From: Urechis unicinctus
Taxonomy: Eukaryota > Annelida > Polychaeta > Xenopneusta > Urechidae
Length of the DNA stretch: 64,000 nt
NCBI GenBank assembly: GCA_034190875.2
Contig: CM067354.1
Span: forward strand, 44,397,805 to 44,461,804
Reading direction: 5' to 3'
The position numbers were made by a program, and so were the translations under genes. Positions within the stretch are counted from its first letter, which is position 1; every line of letters begins with the position of its first letter. The notes beneath the pieces were generated by a model that saw only the letters and a program-made list of their open reading frames with translations, searched no databases and was not told the DNA's origin. This document shows positions 1 through 10,307 of the stretch, piece after piece.

Positions 1-723
1 CGATCTTGCAGTATAAGAAGTTAATAAAACCTGTTTTTACACTAAATGTCACGGTTATTTCACTCGGTTGAACTATTCCCGGTCGTTCACTTGTTAATGT
101 TAAGTTTGGTTGCGGACTAGTTTATAGAGATTGAAGGCATATACTGGGCGCTGCAATAGCGCCAGCAATCGGTCAGGGTTCTGTGACCGTCGGGGATTCG
201 ACGATGGCTTGCGAGAGGTGTAGCGAGTAATTGATACGGCGAACTGTAGATGTAATCCTTTATTTACGAAATTGTAGATCGGCACGCTCTGGGGATGTTT
301 GGATGGTCTTTACTACAACTGTGATGTTGAGATGTTCGAAGTTGTTGATGTGTACGATATATATTTCCAAGTCTGATATATGAGGTTTGTCGTTGTATTT
401 ATAGGGCAAAATGTGGGCTGGACATAGGTGGCGCATTCTGATTGGATGTCCACTGGCATCTGCCCGCACTGGACATTGCCACAATTACTGACTAAACATG
501 AAAGGGATTAAGGTTGAATATTGATAAGGTTTAAAGTTGAGATCAAAGGGCCTGGTGTTTATTACCTGTAATTCTGATACGTTTCGGGAGTAAAAGGGGT
601 TTGAAGTTGATAGCTTGGAATGTTAATTGTGTGAGGGCTATGGCTAGATCGAAATAAGTTCTGTTTGTTTCAAAGGGATTAGTGTATATGACGTGAATTT
701 AGAGGTCCTGAGAGTCTTGTGAA
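1..723. other. Intergenic sequence, nothing recognised
   Basis: No gene, RNA or repeat boundary could be supported here. The short open frames on the minus strand (100..285, 260..484) show no family resemblance and no splice context. Confidence 0.4.
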
Positions 724-1520
724 ATGTATATAAAGATGAAATATAAAGGAAAATTTGTCAAGGCGAGGGTGCTAGAGCAACGAAGAGCAACTGCAGCTCG
801 GATGGTGAATCTAAATAAAGCAGTTATCAGCAGTTTTGAGCATGATCTTCGATCTGATGAATGTGGTGACGATGTGTCGTGTAGTCAACAGACTGACGAT
901 CACCATGGGGTAGTTTCACTCACACGGCACAACACAACAGAAACAGAAGGACTCTTAGACAGGAATGTCCCTGACGTTGAGAACAATGCTGATGATTCTT
1001 GTCGTGGCAATCAACAATTTGTCACCTACCGTACGAAATACGGCAAATTTGCTAACAAGACACAAACTGAGAAAAAAAAGCGTCCTCTCATAGTTTGATG
1101 GCCTGGCGGCACAAGACACGTTGCAACGGCAACGAAAGTGACTCGAATTTGACGCAGCATACAGTTCAGCTAAGTCCCGGGAAAGACGCAGATATTATTC
1201 CCACGAGCCAAGCGATTGTATTTCACTTGAATCTAGAGCAGCTGACGAACAAGACGAATATACACCTGTGAAACCAAATTGTGACGTTCAATGAAGAAGA
1301 GTGGTTGCTTTTATTTCTTCAGCTATGCTTCACACTGGTCTTGGTGAAACCCACATCAGTAATTTCTTGTCTGCCCTCGAGCTGCCTACACTGCACCACA
1401 AGGCATTGAAAGCCAGAGGGAGAGAAATAACGAAGAGTATACATGATGTTGCTCTTGGTAGCTGTTCTGATGCATTGCAGGAAGAGAGAGGAAAGACAAT
1501 GTATGTGTTCTTATCATCTT
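724..1520 (+). mobile_element. Mutator-like transposase (PF20700-type) fragment, 5' part
   Basis: An open frame starts at ATG 724 with a basic N-terminus (MKYKGKFVKARV) of the kind seen in invertebrate proteins carrying the 'Mutator-like transposase' domain. About 200 bases further on, in another frame, 1301..1500 encodes GLGETHISNFLSALELP followed by LHHKALKARGREI. This matches the conserved start of that domain (small/large residue pattern 'G-GE-xxN-FL-xLxIP' then 'LKxREREV'). Only the first part is present: no catalytic region is seen downstream, and a GTATGT at 1501 could be a donor or simply the decay edge. The two blocks are out of frame with each other, so this is a truncated transposon gene rather than a host gene. 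Family assignment is by memory of the motif. Confidence 0.5.
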
Positions 1521-1687
1521 TCTTCATTTACTTCATCCACATTTATATAATGGTCTGTTCTTGTAAGTTTGCACAAGCTATTTCCGATAATTATTTTCGA
1601 TATTTGTCAATGAACAGTGTTATAATACTATTATGGCTCATACGTTCTTAAAAAGCCTCCCCCTTTAATTATCAGCACGAGAGCCCG

Positions 1688-2061
1688 GGTTACACCACAC
1701 CACTCTTTGGGAGGGGTGTAACCCTGATTGTAGCAATCCTTACAGCAGGGCGAGTCCACCCTCCAATTGGACTCGACCTGTCAAGTGGGGATTGTTTTAG
1801 CCTGGCCTATCGCGGGACTCTTTATAAGGAGCCCAGATGGGTTAGTCATGGAGATCACCTAGTCAGAGAAACGATTCGGACCGCGAGATTCCAGGGAGCT
1901 TCATTGTTGTAAATTAAATAAACCAAATAAGCAACTCTACTCCAGGACTCGCGTTAATTTCCTCTGATTAGTCCCCACTCCAGCAACTACAGGCAGTGAG
2001 TAACAGTACTATAACAAAGAGCGTGCATAAGCAAGAAAGGCTAAGAAATACTAGCTTTACA
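1688..2061 (+). mobile_element. LTR-like relic (solo or 5' LTR of an LTR retrotransposon)
   Basis: The stretch has the parts of an LTR in order: a TGTAA start at 1717, a TATA-like 'ctttataagg' near 1830, an AATAAA near 1918, and a TTTACA end at 2061. A TGG-initial, primer-binding-site-like stretch (TGGTGGAGAATCCGGG) begins about three bases further on. A perfect 10-base inverted repeat (GGGTTACACC / GGTGTAACCC, 1688..1697 and 1715..1724) overlaps the proposed start. No second LTR was found. About 1.7 kb of unrecognised sequence follows, with a splice-donor-like GTAAGT at 2341. Treated as a fossil; the orientation is opposite to the Gypsy relic at 4.6-7.2 kb, so it is not that element's LTR. 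Confidence 0.4.
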
Positions 2062-2341
2062 TTTGGTGGAGAATCCGGGTAGTTGGCAACTTCCACTGTT
2101 GTCAGTGTACACATTTTCCTGACGCTTACACGCACTTACGTTAGAGAAGAAAGCTGACAATTGCTACACACGCCGAGAGAAGAGACACGAGGCCGCAAGA
2201 TACGACGCGATCATGATCCAGGGCAACGTCAGCGTACAACGGCCTCTTCCACTCGACTCAACTAAGGCGTACTAGCGACCTGGCGCTATCAAGACATCGG
2301 AGATGACGACCACATACCCCCCTTTCAGCTTCTACCACTGG

Positions 2342-4628
2342 TAAGTACCTCACTCATATAATACATTGAAATAAGTTGACTGTAAAATTATTATTGCTCA
2401 TTTGGACCTTCCGTCGCGCATAAGTACCTCCTCCACACAAAACACCCCTCCTGCTATCGCCTTAATTTTAACCTCCCGCATCCAACAAGCCTTATGCAAG
2501 GACGGAGAAACGAGAAATTTGTTAAATTATTCGAAGTCAAATATCCTCCATATTCAAATTAAGTATTAAATAATATGTTTGTTGGCTAACAATATGAGTG
2601 GATCTTCGAGGACGCAAGGATGTGGCGCGGAAGATGAGCATTACCAATTTTGAAACAATTACGAATTATGTTTACCTAGCCTCATTGATTCATTTTCATA
2701 GAATTCTTCGTACATATTTCCCTTTTTAGAAACTTTTCCAACCAATGTCATATTATTTTCAGCCATATTCTATCTTTTCAGAACAGGACGCCTATATTTA
2801 TTTTATATACATAACCATTTTTTTTCGCGCAATTATTTCACACAACCTTCACACACATATTTCTTTCCTTATTCCAACCATTTAACATTTTACCAACGAT
2901 ACCATCTCAACCACGTGTCAAACGCATTCAAACGCATGAACCTAACAGTTAGATAGATTCTAATAATTAAAGCTTAAGTGTCAAAGATAACAAAGCCGTG
3001 AAATTCAAATTTTATCAGTCCAATTTTAGGTTTTAACTGTCGGCCGTATACCCAGGGCTGTTTAACTCCTTTTGCAAACATGCTGCACTCAGACATTCAC
3101 ACAGATAAAAGACCCTGATTTGTGCGTCCACCAATTATCAAGGATTAAAGACTCCTTAGTAATTGCAATAATCACGGCTGCCTCAGAGGGCCCAAGCTGC
3201 CACCCTTTAACTGCACTTCAATTTAAGTCTCAAAGGCAGTCGTCTCCAAAGTGACATAAACATTTGACGCTAAATTGCACGCATCTTTTGCCGCCACACG
3301 AAATCCAGTAAACTGAGTCCAGGTTAAATTATAAGAAGACTTTTAAAACTTGTCTTCTTCCATGCAGCGCAAACTTGACACAATGATATCATCAATTATT
3401 TTCACAATTATTTTGCCTCTATGTCTGCAGATAATAAGACAAAATCTTATAATAAGTGAAGTCAACTGCGCTATTATCGCACAGCTTGGCATATCATGCC
3501 GACACGCGTAAAATTAGCGACCCTTTATGTTACACATTACCCATAACGCTAATCTTATATTATTCAAGTATATGCGGGGTATAATCTCATGAAGGAATCT
3601 GCAGCTTAGGGAAGACGTGCGTATTTATCAAAATAATTTATGGAGAAGAATCGTTAACATTTAATTCTCAATACAAATATATATGAGTCGTTTATATTGA
3701 TCTTCTCCCGCACGTACAACACATAGAATTAAAGTGTCACACCGTTGTGTATCCGGACTTACATGTTAGATAGTGGCCATGTGCAACATATATATTCTTT
3801 TAATCATAATTATTCTTTAAAAAAAGGCTCTCAGCAGCATAGCTTTCTTAAATACTATTTTGGGCAATAACCGTCACTCATTAACACGCACTCAAATCAC
3901 TTTATGCAAAGCAATATACAATCATTCAAACACACCTCACACTTTTCTTTGCATAATTTACCAACATTCATTTTGATGTTATAATATTACACAAAAGTTA
4001 CATACTCACTCACACTTACACGCACACATTGAACATTCATAATCAAGACACACTGATCGCTGCCATAAGTTCATTTGTTCCCAGGTATATTTACGCCATA
4101 CAAGAGGGAGATAGCGCCTTCATCCGACGCACCAACACATTGCAGCCAAAGTTTACGTCTCCCTGACCATGGATACAGTAGAGACGCACCACGGCTCAAC
4201 CAGGCGTCGGATAACGCACACCCCCCCCCCCCCCCCTCAAGCGACACCTGGCGAACCCAATACGGCAGCCCTCCAGATATCTCATCTTCAAGAAACATCC
4301 AAAGAAATCCACAAATTTCAATAACTTCCATGGCATTAGTCCATTGTATTTGTATAATGAGTTTTCATAACATAAGTTAAATACTTTCAAAATTAATTTA
4401 ATTAGCTACAATATGTTATTTCACCATTTCACTATTGTCAAGTGTAGGCTCATCGCTTTTTCCCATGTGGTTTTAGTGCGGAGTAATGCTGTGATAATGT
4501 AATTAATGTCATAACGGCTAGAGTATTCCATATTTTAATTCTTTCCATTTTATTGTAATATATTTATCTTAATACCATTTAGGCTAGCAAAATTAGAACA
4601 TTTGAAAAAATATTGTAAACTTATATAA
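2342..4628. other. AT-rich spacer, no gene recognised
   Basis: No coding family recognised. It contains a run of C at about 4220..4236 and a stretch at 4071..4340 that opens after an acceptor-like 'ttcatttgttcccag'. It may be the remaining interior of the LTR-like element to its left, but nothing coding supports that. Confidence 0.35.
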
Positions 4629-7155
4629 TCACCCACCAGAACTACCTTGATTTATACAGCTGCTGGGAAGATGATCAGATTTGCTATTAGCATCATTAGT
4701 CATCTCTTCAGTGTCTGACAAAGACTTAAACTGTGACGCTGAACTATTTGTGGCTGTCACGTGACTATCACGCACTTTTGTCCGACTTGATTTTCTTTTC
4801 CTTTGCACACAGACAATCCGACTATCGTCTGTGTCAGCATCGTATTCTGGTTCATGCAAAGGGACAGGTGTAGGCTTGTTGTCGATGGGACGACGGGACA
4901 TTCGTTGAGAGTCAATGCCTGACAGTACCTGCGGAGGAAAGAAATGCGCATTGTTAGAGCCGGCGACCTGTTCACAACCATGATGAATGAAATCTCTGAG
5001 CTGCTGCCCGCCCGGCAAGCGGACGTCTCCTGCCGGTTCCTCTGTGTATGGAAAGTAATTATCGTCCCCGTCCGGACTGTGAGTTAGTTCACCAAGGTCA
5101 GGGTTAGGGTGACAACGACTTAGTGCATCTGGCACAACCATTTGTGCTGCTGGTTTATATTCCAGCTCGACGTCAAACTGCTGAAGAATGGCCAGCCATC
5201 TTTCGTAGATTGCCCCACTCAATTTCTTTTGAAAAAGTGGTTTTAGGGCTTGATGGTCACATTCTACAACAAATTTGCGCCCCCTAAGGTAGGTTGCGCA
5301 TTCAATTACGCTGCTAACCATGCCTAAAAGTTCGAGCTTAGTCGGGCCATATGACCTTTGCCATTTGGATAAGCCTTTGGAACCATATCTGACTACACGA
5401 ACTCTCTCTTTGTCTGTTGCATCTTTCCTCCACTTCGTTGGGGGGAGAATTTGGTACAGCATATAACCAATGCCATGACTAGACGTGTCTACACTTAGTC
5501 TGAAGGGGAGGTCAAAACGAGGAAAGGCTAGTATTGGAGACTCAAGAAGACCGCGTTTGAGATTGTCAAAGGCATTTTGTTGTTCGTTGCCCCAGCAAAA
5601 TGAAATGCCTCTACCAAGCAGTTTGTTTAACGGTCTAGCCTTAGCAGAGAAGTTGGGGATAAACTTCCTAAACCAATTGAGAAGGCCCATTACTCTGCGT
5701 ACTTCTCGTACGTTTTTAGGGGCAGGTAGCTCACTGATCGCTTGAACTCGATCAGAGGGCGGCCTAATACCATCCATGGAAACCTCATGACCAAGATAGA
5801 TGCACTTATCTTGAGCAAAGGAACATTTGTTGGGGCCTAGTTTCAGACCAGCTTGGCGCATTCGATTAAATACATCCTGTATATCTTTCATATGTTGGTC
5901 AAATGTTGCTGAAAATACAATAACATCATCAAGGTAACAAAGGACTGATCTAAATGTCAAACCCGGAGTACTTTGTCCATCAAAAGTTGAAATGTGTTGG
6001 GGGCGGTTTTAAGTCCCTGAGGCAGACGCTGAAATTTGAACGTGCCGAAACATGTGTTAAAGGCTGTGTAACGGCTGGAATCTTCGGAAATGGGCATCTG
6101 AAAGAAACCACTAGACTGATTAGTGGTTGATATGAAATTAGGAACATTGGATGAAAATGATTCAGTTAACTCCTGTAGATCAGGAATAGCATAGTTGAAT
6201 TCCTGGGTTTGAGCATTTAGATGTCTGAAGTCGCAACCAAACCTAAACATTGAGAGACTTGCCTCTTTTGAGCCCAGCGGAACATCTTTGGATGCTTTGC
6301 GCTTAGATACTAAAACAATGGGGCTTGTGATAGGTAATAGGTCCTTCTCATCAACAGGAGATATTATTCCATGTGAAAAAAGCTCATCTAGTTGGTGCCT
6401 TAGGACTTCCCTCTTGTATGGTGGCAGGCGATAAGGGCGCTGATGTTTAAATGACGCGTCAGGTTTCAGGTGTATTTTATGTTCAACAATAGTGGTTTTT
6501 CCCAAATTCGGATTTTCCGGGGTCACAAAAATGTCCTTATTTTCAAGGAGGAGGTTAGTAAGGCTACAGTGTTGGGTTTCATTGAGGGCACTCTCGAGAT
6601 TGAAACAAGAAAGGAATTTCTCGTTTTCAGAGCTGTCACCTGTCTGCGCTCTCTTCTGACTATATACCCCTGTTGATCAACTCGCCTTGTACTCTTGTTA
6701 CAACCTACCCTGGCGATGATGTCAGAGTTATTAAGCGGCCTATATGAAGCTACAACTTGCCCCCTCCTAATATTGATGTCTTTGTCAGAAAGATTCATCA
6801 GTTTGACGGGGACACGGTGTTTGTCATTAACCGTTACAGCAATCAGTAGCGACAAGCAGATCAGTAGGACGCGGCCGCGAACTCGCCTCACATGCGCCGG
6901 GTAAGCCAAGGGGTAACTTCTTAGAAACGCTTGCCCAAACAACACTTCGGAATTGGCTGGTATACGTGTTTTGCTAGGAAGCGTTACTTTCGTAGAGTCC
7001 AGTTGGACTGACAAGTTATTGAAATCAAGATGGACTCCCTTAGTGGCCAGGAAAGACGCACCGAGAATGAGTGGATGAGAAACATCTTTCAATACATACA
7101 CAGTGATTTTGAACTTACCATATTTCGTGCTGATTTGCACTCTAGCAATTCCCAC
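4629..7155 (-). mobile_element. Ty3/Gypsy LTR-retrotransposon pol fossil (protease, RT, RNase H)
   Basis: Reading on the minus strand, the parts come in the usual Gypsy order. A retropepsin-like region with LILGASFL lies at about 6.9-7.1 kb. A reverse transcriptase follows with the palm signature YLDDV (near 5.93 kb). Next is an RNase H with a VECDHQALKPL block (near 5.2 kb), and last a connection ending in VPDALSR (near 5.1 kb). No gag zinc knuckle, integrase core or flanking LTR was recognised, so the ends are lost. The element is broken, with a small number of interruptions. The domains are still easy to read, so it is probably not very old. It is the only clear retrovirus-type polymerase in the window. 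Confidence 0.9.
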
Positions 7156-7195
7156 AACAATAACTTAATAGCTATCAGCCACCATAAGGGGAATA

Positions 7196-7375
7196 TGACA
7201 ATATATACGCTTGTTTGTTTGTGTGTGCGTGCGTGTATACATGCATGTATGTACGTATGTATGATGTGTGTGTGTATGTATGTTTATGTGTATGTGTGGG
7301 CGCTTGCATGCATGCATGCACGCATGTATGTATGTATATATGAATGAATGTGCGTGTGTGTGTGTGTGTGTGTCA
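7196..7375. repeat. Low-complexity tract (TGTA/TATG and TG repeats)
   Basis: Imperfect repeats of tgtatgta, catgcatgca and a terminal (tg)n run. Open frames across it are artefacts of the repeat. Confidence 0.85.
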
Positions 7376-7719
7376 ACAGTGGCGTAAGTGCTGTGTACAT
7401 ATGTGTTCAGGCTTGCAATAGCTGCAAGGGAAGTGTACCGTTATTAAACCATTGTTGGAGCTAATATACGCACTGCACGAGGGGATTCTTATTTTGCGAT
7501 TCATACTTAACGTTTTGCCTTAGATCTAAATTCTTTGGTTGTTTTGTTGTTGTTGTTGTTATCTCCTATATTTGTCAGTTCACGCAGATAAATCATTATC
7601 TCACATGTTGTGACAACAAGTTGAGACTAAGATAAAGTGTTAAACTTAAAGTCGATGCGCTTCACCGCTAGCACGTCGGATTCACTCATTTCTGGTTCGA
7701 ATTTGTAAAGTAACGATAG
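7376..7719. other. Spacer, nothing recognised
   Basis: Unique-looking sequence with a short (ttg)n run near 7546..7560. No gene or repeat boundary supported. Confidence 0.35.
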
Positions 7720-8042
7720 TTTGCGAATGACCTTGCCATACCATGTCTCTTCGTCGCTCTCCTGAAGTGATGAAATAACGAAATTTCCAGCATCCATTTC
7801 TCGCTAATCGTCGTGCAGATTGCGCCTCGCAACAAAAACAATCCCGGACCTGATGTCACGCGGAGGCGATGAATTATCCATGAGCTTGTCGGCTCGATAC
7901 GCCGAATTCACCTATAAAGTGGAATTTCGATCAGAAAGCGCGCACTTAGACAATTGACACATAGACAGAATAGCTACTTTTGGGTTATATTTCCGTTATC
8001 TGGCGAAAAAAATGACATGATTTTTCGTGCGATAGGCACTTT
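7720..8042. mobile_element. Truncated copy of the TTAA-type MITE seen whole at 54831..55462
   Basis: Its right part matches the right half of the 55 kb element over about 320 bases, in the same orientation. Shared landmarks are 'ccatgtctctt', 'gaagtgatgaaata', 'tcacgcggaggcgat', 'gaaagcgcgcacttag' and the terminal CGTGCGATAGGCACT followed by TTAA. The left half and left terminal repeat are missing. Confidence 0.8.
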
Positions 8043-8288
8043 AACTGTAGGGTGATCCTCTCAACTCCATCCCACCTCGAGTGCGAGATGCAGTTGTATC
8101 AGCGAGCGCGCCGTTGGGCGCTTGGTCGAATTCGATGGGCACTTAAAGAGCTCATCGTGGCCTGCGTTCCTTATACAAACTCAGCATAGGCGGCTCAATA
8201 TTTATCAGATACTGGCTGCTGCTTGTATTCGCAGTCAAAATATTTTAGTTTTGTAACGTCGGCGTGCTAAACTGAGTCCGCGAACTCA

Positions 8289-8400
8289 GGCGTATCCACA
8301 AAACCAATTTTTAGCGAACTCAGCTGAGACCGCCAGCTCAGCTTGCCGTCTCAAAAACCTGAGTTTGCGAACTTAAGATTCTTTATGGATACGGCCCCTG
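8289..8400. repeat. Short hairpin element with GGCGTATCCA / TGGATACGGCC ends
   Basis: About 110 bases bounded by inverted ends (GGCGTATCCACAAAA on the left, TTTATGGATACGGCC on the right) and with further internal inverted 'gaactcag/ctgagt' blocks. A related 'cttaagattctttatcgatatggg' end occurs at about 43650..43676. This looks like a small non-autonomous DNA element; the superfamily is not determined. Confidence 0.4.
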
Positions 8401-8519
8401 ATCTGTGATAACATGCTAAAGTTCGGCGTACATTATTTGACGCTTAGCTGTGTCAGAAATATCTCGTCCCGTTGGGCTCTTATTTGGTTCTACTATTTTG
8501 CGCCAACTTCACACCGGTT
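8398..8519. repeat. Dispersed repeat, inverted copy of 56095..56215
   Basis: The two stretches are reverse complements with scattered differences over about 120 bases (shared 'catgctaaagttcggcgta', 'tttgacgcttagctgt'). The family is not identified. Sequence from 8520 to 9140 shows nothing recognisable. Confidence 0.6.
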
Positions 8520-9449
8520 ACAAATATTGTAATCAGCATGACTGCTGTGCATTTGTTCTTGGACCACAGGTCTGCGTTCTTTCACCTTTGCGCATATTCG
8601 CGAAAATTAACATCTTCAACTGTCCAGCAACTATGATTGGTATCTTATATGAATCGATCCAAGTATTATCTGGGCAACTCTCCCAGACTAGACTACAGGC
8701 CAATCGGCGTAGACTAGACTACGTCTACGAGCTATGCCTATGGTGCTTTATGAGCTATTTATCCCACCATTTTGTTTACTTATAAAATATTTATAGTTTA
8801 GGGCAATTCTCGGCCATTATGCAACTATTAAGAGCCCCTCAATAGATATTAACTCTTGTGACTAAACCAGAAATTATTGCAGAACTTAGTAAATCGTTGA
8901 GGAAGAACCTAGCTCCGGTCGTAACGGTAACATGAATTTATACCATGGATGAAATCCCCAGCCGAAAAGGGATAAAATTGTCCGTAAAACATCATTGCAT
9001 TCTATAACTCATCACTTGGGTTTGGTATTTGGTGTTTGGTAGTTGTCTGAATCGATCTCAATTCTTTTTCATTGCGTCGTTTTCTGAGAAAGTAAGACGT
9101 CTACTGACGTCTTGTAGGGCTAGGAAGAACCCAACCTGGTAATGGTATCGGGTCAAATCGCCCTGGGACAAAATGCCCATGCTGGCCGTGAGGACGTTTG
9201 GAGGACTCCCGACCGTGAGGGCGTTATGGGGTCTTTCCCCACAGTGGTCAGGACGCTCTCTGTCGGATGTGAGGGTGTTTGGCTGGCAGCGAGCGTCCTC
9301 ATCGCCATGAGGAAAGTGAGGTTAGGCCTTGTATTGGACAGGTTGAGGAGAGATGTGATTTAAGCATTGATGTTAAAGCATGCATTCTTGTTTACCTAAA
9401 ACATAACCCAAGAAATACAGATACCTGTTTTAGAACCAAGGTTAAATTT

Positions 9450-9760
9450 AGCATGGATGCTTAATCTAGCCAACCTGCACACAGGGGGGCCCTCTTAAGT
9501 GTATGGAGGTAGTAAACATTGCCGTGCGTCAGGGTTTGTTTTTTTTTTCGGCCTCTCGGCTTTTAAGTTGGGGGGTTCTGTTGGGCCTCGGTATATTTTC
9601 CAGCTGCAATCTCGGGGTATTTTTGGGCCTTTGTTTTGTACGACGAGGTATGTATTTCTCTTCCCATCTGTACAAAGGGTTAAATAATATATTTTGTTTC
9701 AGTATATCAGGATTTCCCACCGGTTGTTGTTAATGCAAATGCAATGAATGGGTCCATATC
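9450..9760. mobile_element. Partial copy of the 'gtacgacg' G-rich-ended repeat family (copy 1)
   Basis: Begins at a G run (ggggggccctcttaagtg) and runs through the family's landmarks: 'ggcctctcggcttttaagtt', 'gttgggcctcggtat', 'ttgtacgacgaggtatg', 'cttcccatctgtacaaaggg' and 'aaatgcaatgaatg'. It matches 12852..13156 closely, including about 30 bases of shared flank, so one of the two is a local duplication of the other. Open frames over it are not genes. Confidence 0.75.
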
Positions 9761-10307
9761 TAATTTAAATGCTCAAGCTTCTAAGCCGCATACCCCATTT
9801 TCACATCGTCATTGGGCTATTTATTTACATAATGCTGTATTATGCTGTGGTTAGGTTGCACTTGTGAGATCTGCATCACTCATTCTTGGTCAGATACTTG
9901 TTACATCAAACAACTGCCTTGCACAATTTGATTCCTTTTGAGCTTGATGGCCTCTGTGGTCTTATATTGACCCCCATCATCTTATCCCGCTACATATCAG
10001 TATTTTTATCGAATATAAATCTCAGTAGATATTATGGTCTGCCCATCTGCATTGTGGAAATATACACAGCAGTGGTTAGTTAGTTAAAGGTCCATTTAAA
10101 AATAATGTCAATTCTGTTGTGAAATAGTCCAATCTGTGAATTCGAAAACTGAACGCATCTTTAAAACCAGCTGGCAATATTAGGCCTTAAAGCTTTGTTA
10201 ATTACAACAATGCTTGTGGTTGTACTTATTCCTATGGTTCGTACAAAGTCAAAGCCCTTCATATAGTATGCCTTTTAGCTATGCTTCTTTTCCCCACCAA
10301 GATGACC
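9761..10307. other. Upstream region of SKA1
   Basis: No TATA-type promoter stands out. A pyrimidine-rich tract ending in 'cttttccccaccaag' at 10283..10301 just before the start codon could be the acceptor of a 5'-UTR intron, in which case the promoter lies further upstream. No earlier coding exon is expected from the family. Confidence 0.3.

Noticed and set aside
4071-4380. Frames on both strands around 4.1-4.4 kb
   Set aside because: They span a run of C, and no family resemblance or consistent frame supports a gene.
7660-7710. B-box-like GGTTCGAAT suggesting a tRNA or tRNA-derived SINE
   Set aside because: No A box at the right distance and no cloverleaf can be drawn.
9499-9733. Frames of 62-76 codons upstream of SKA1
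   Set aside because: Same repeat family; the near-identical copy at 12.9-13.1 kb shows it is not a gene.
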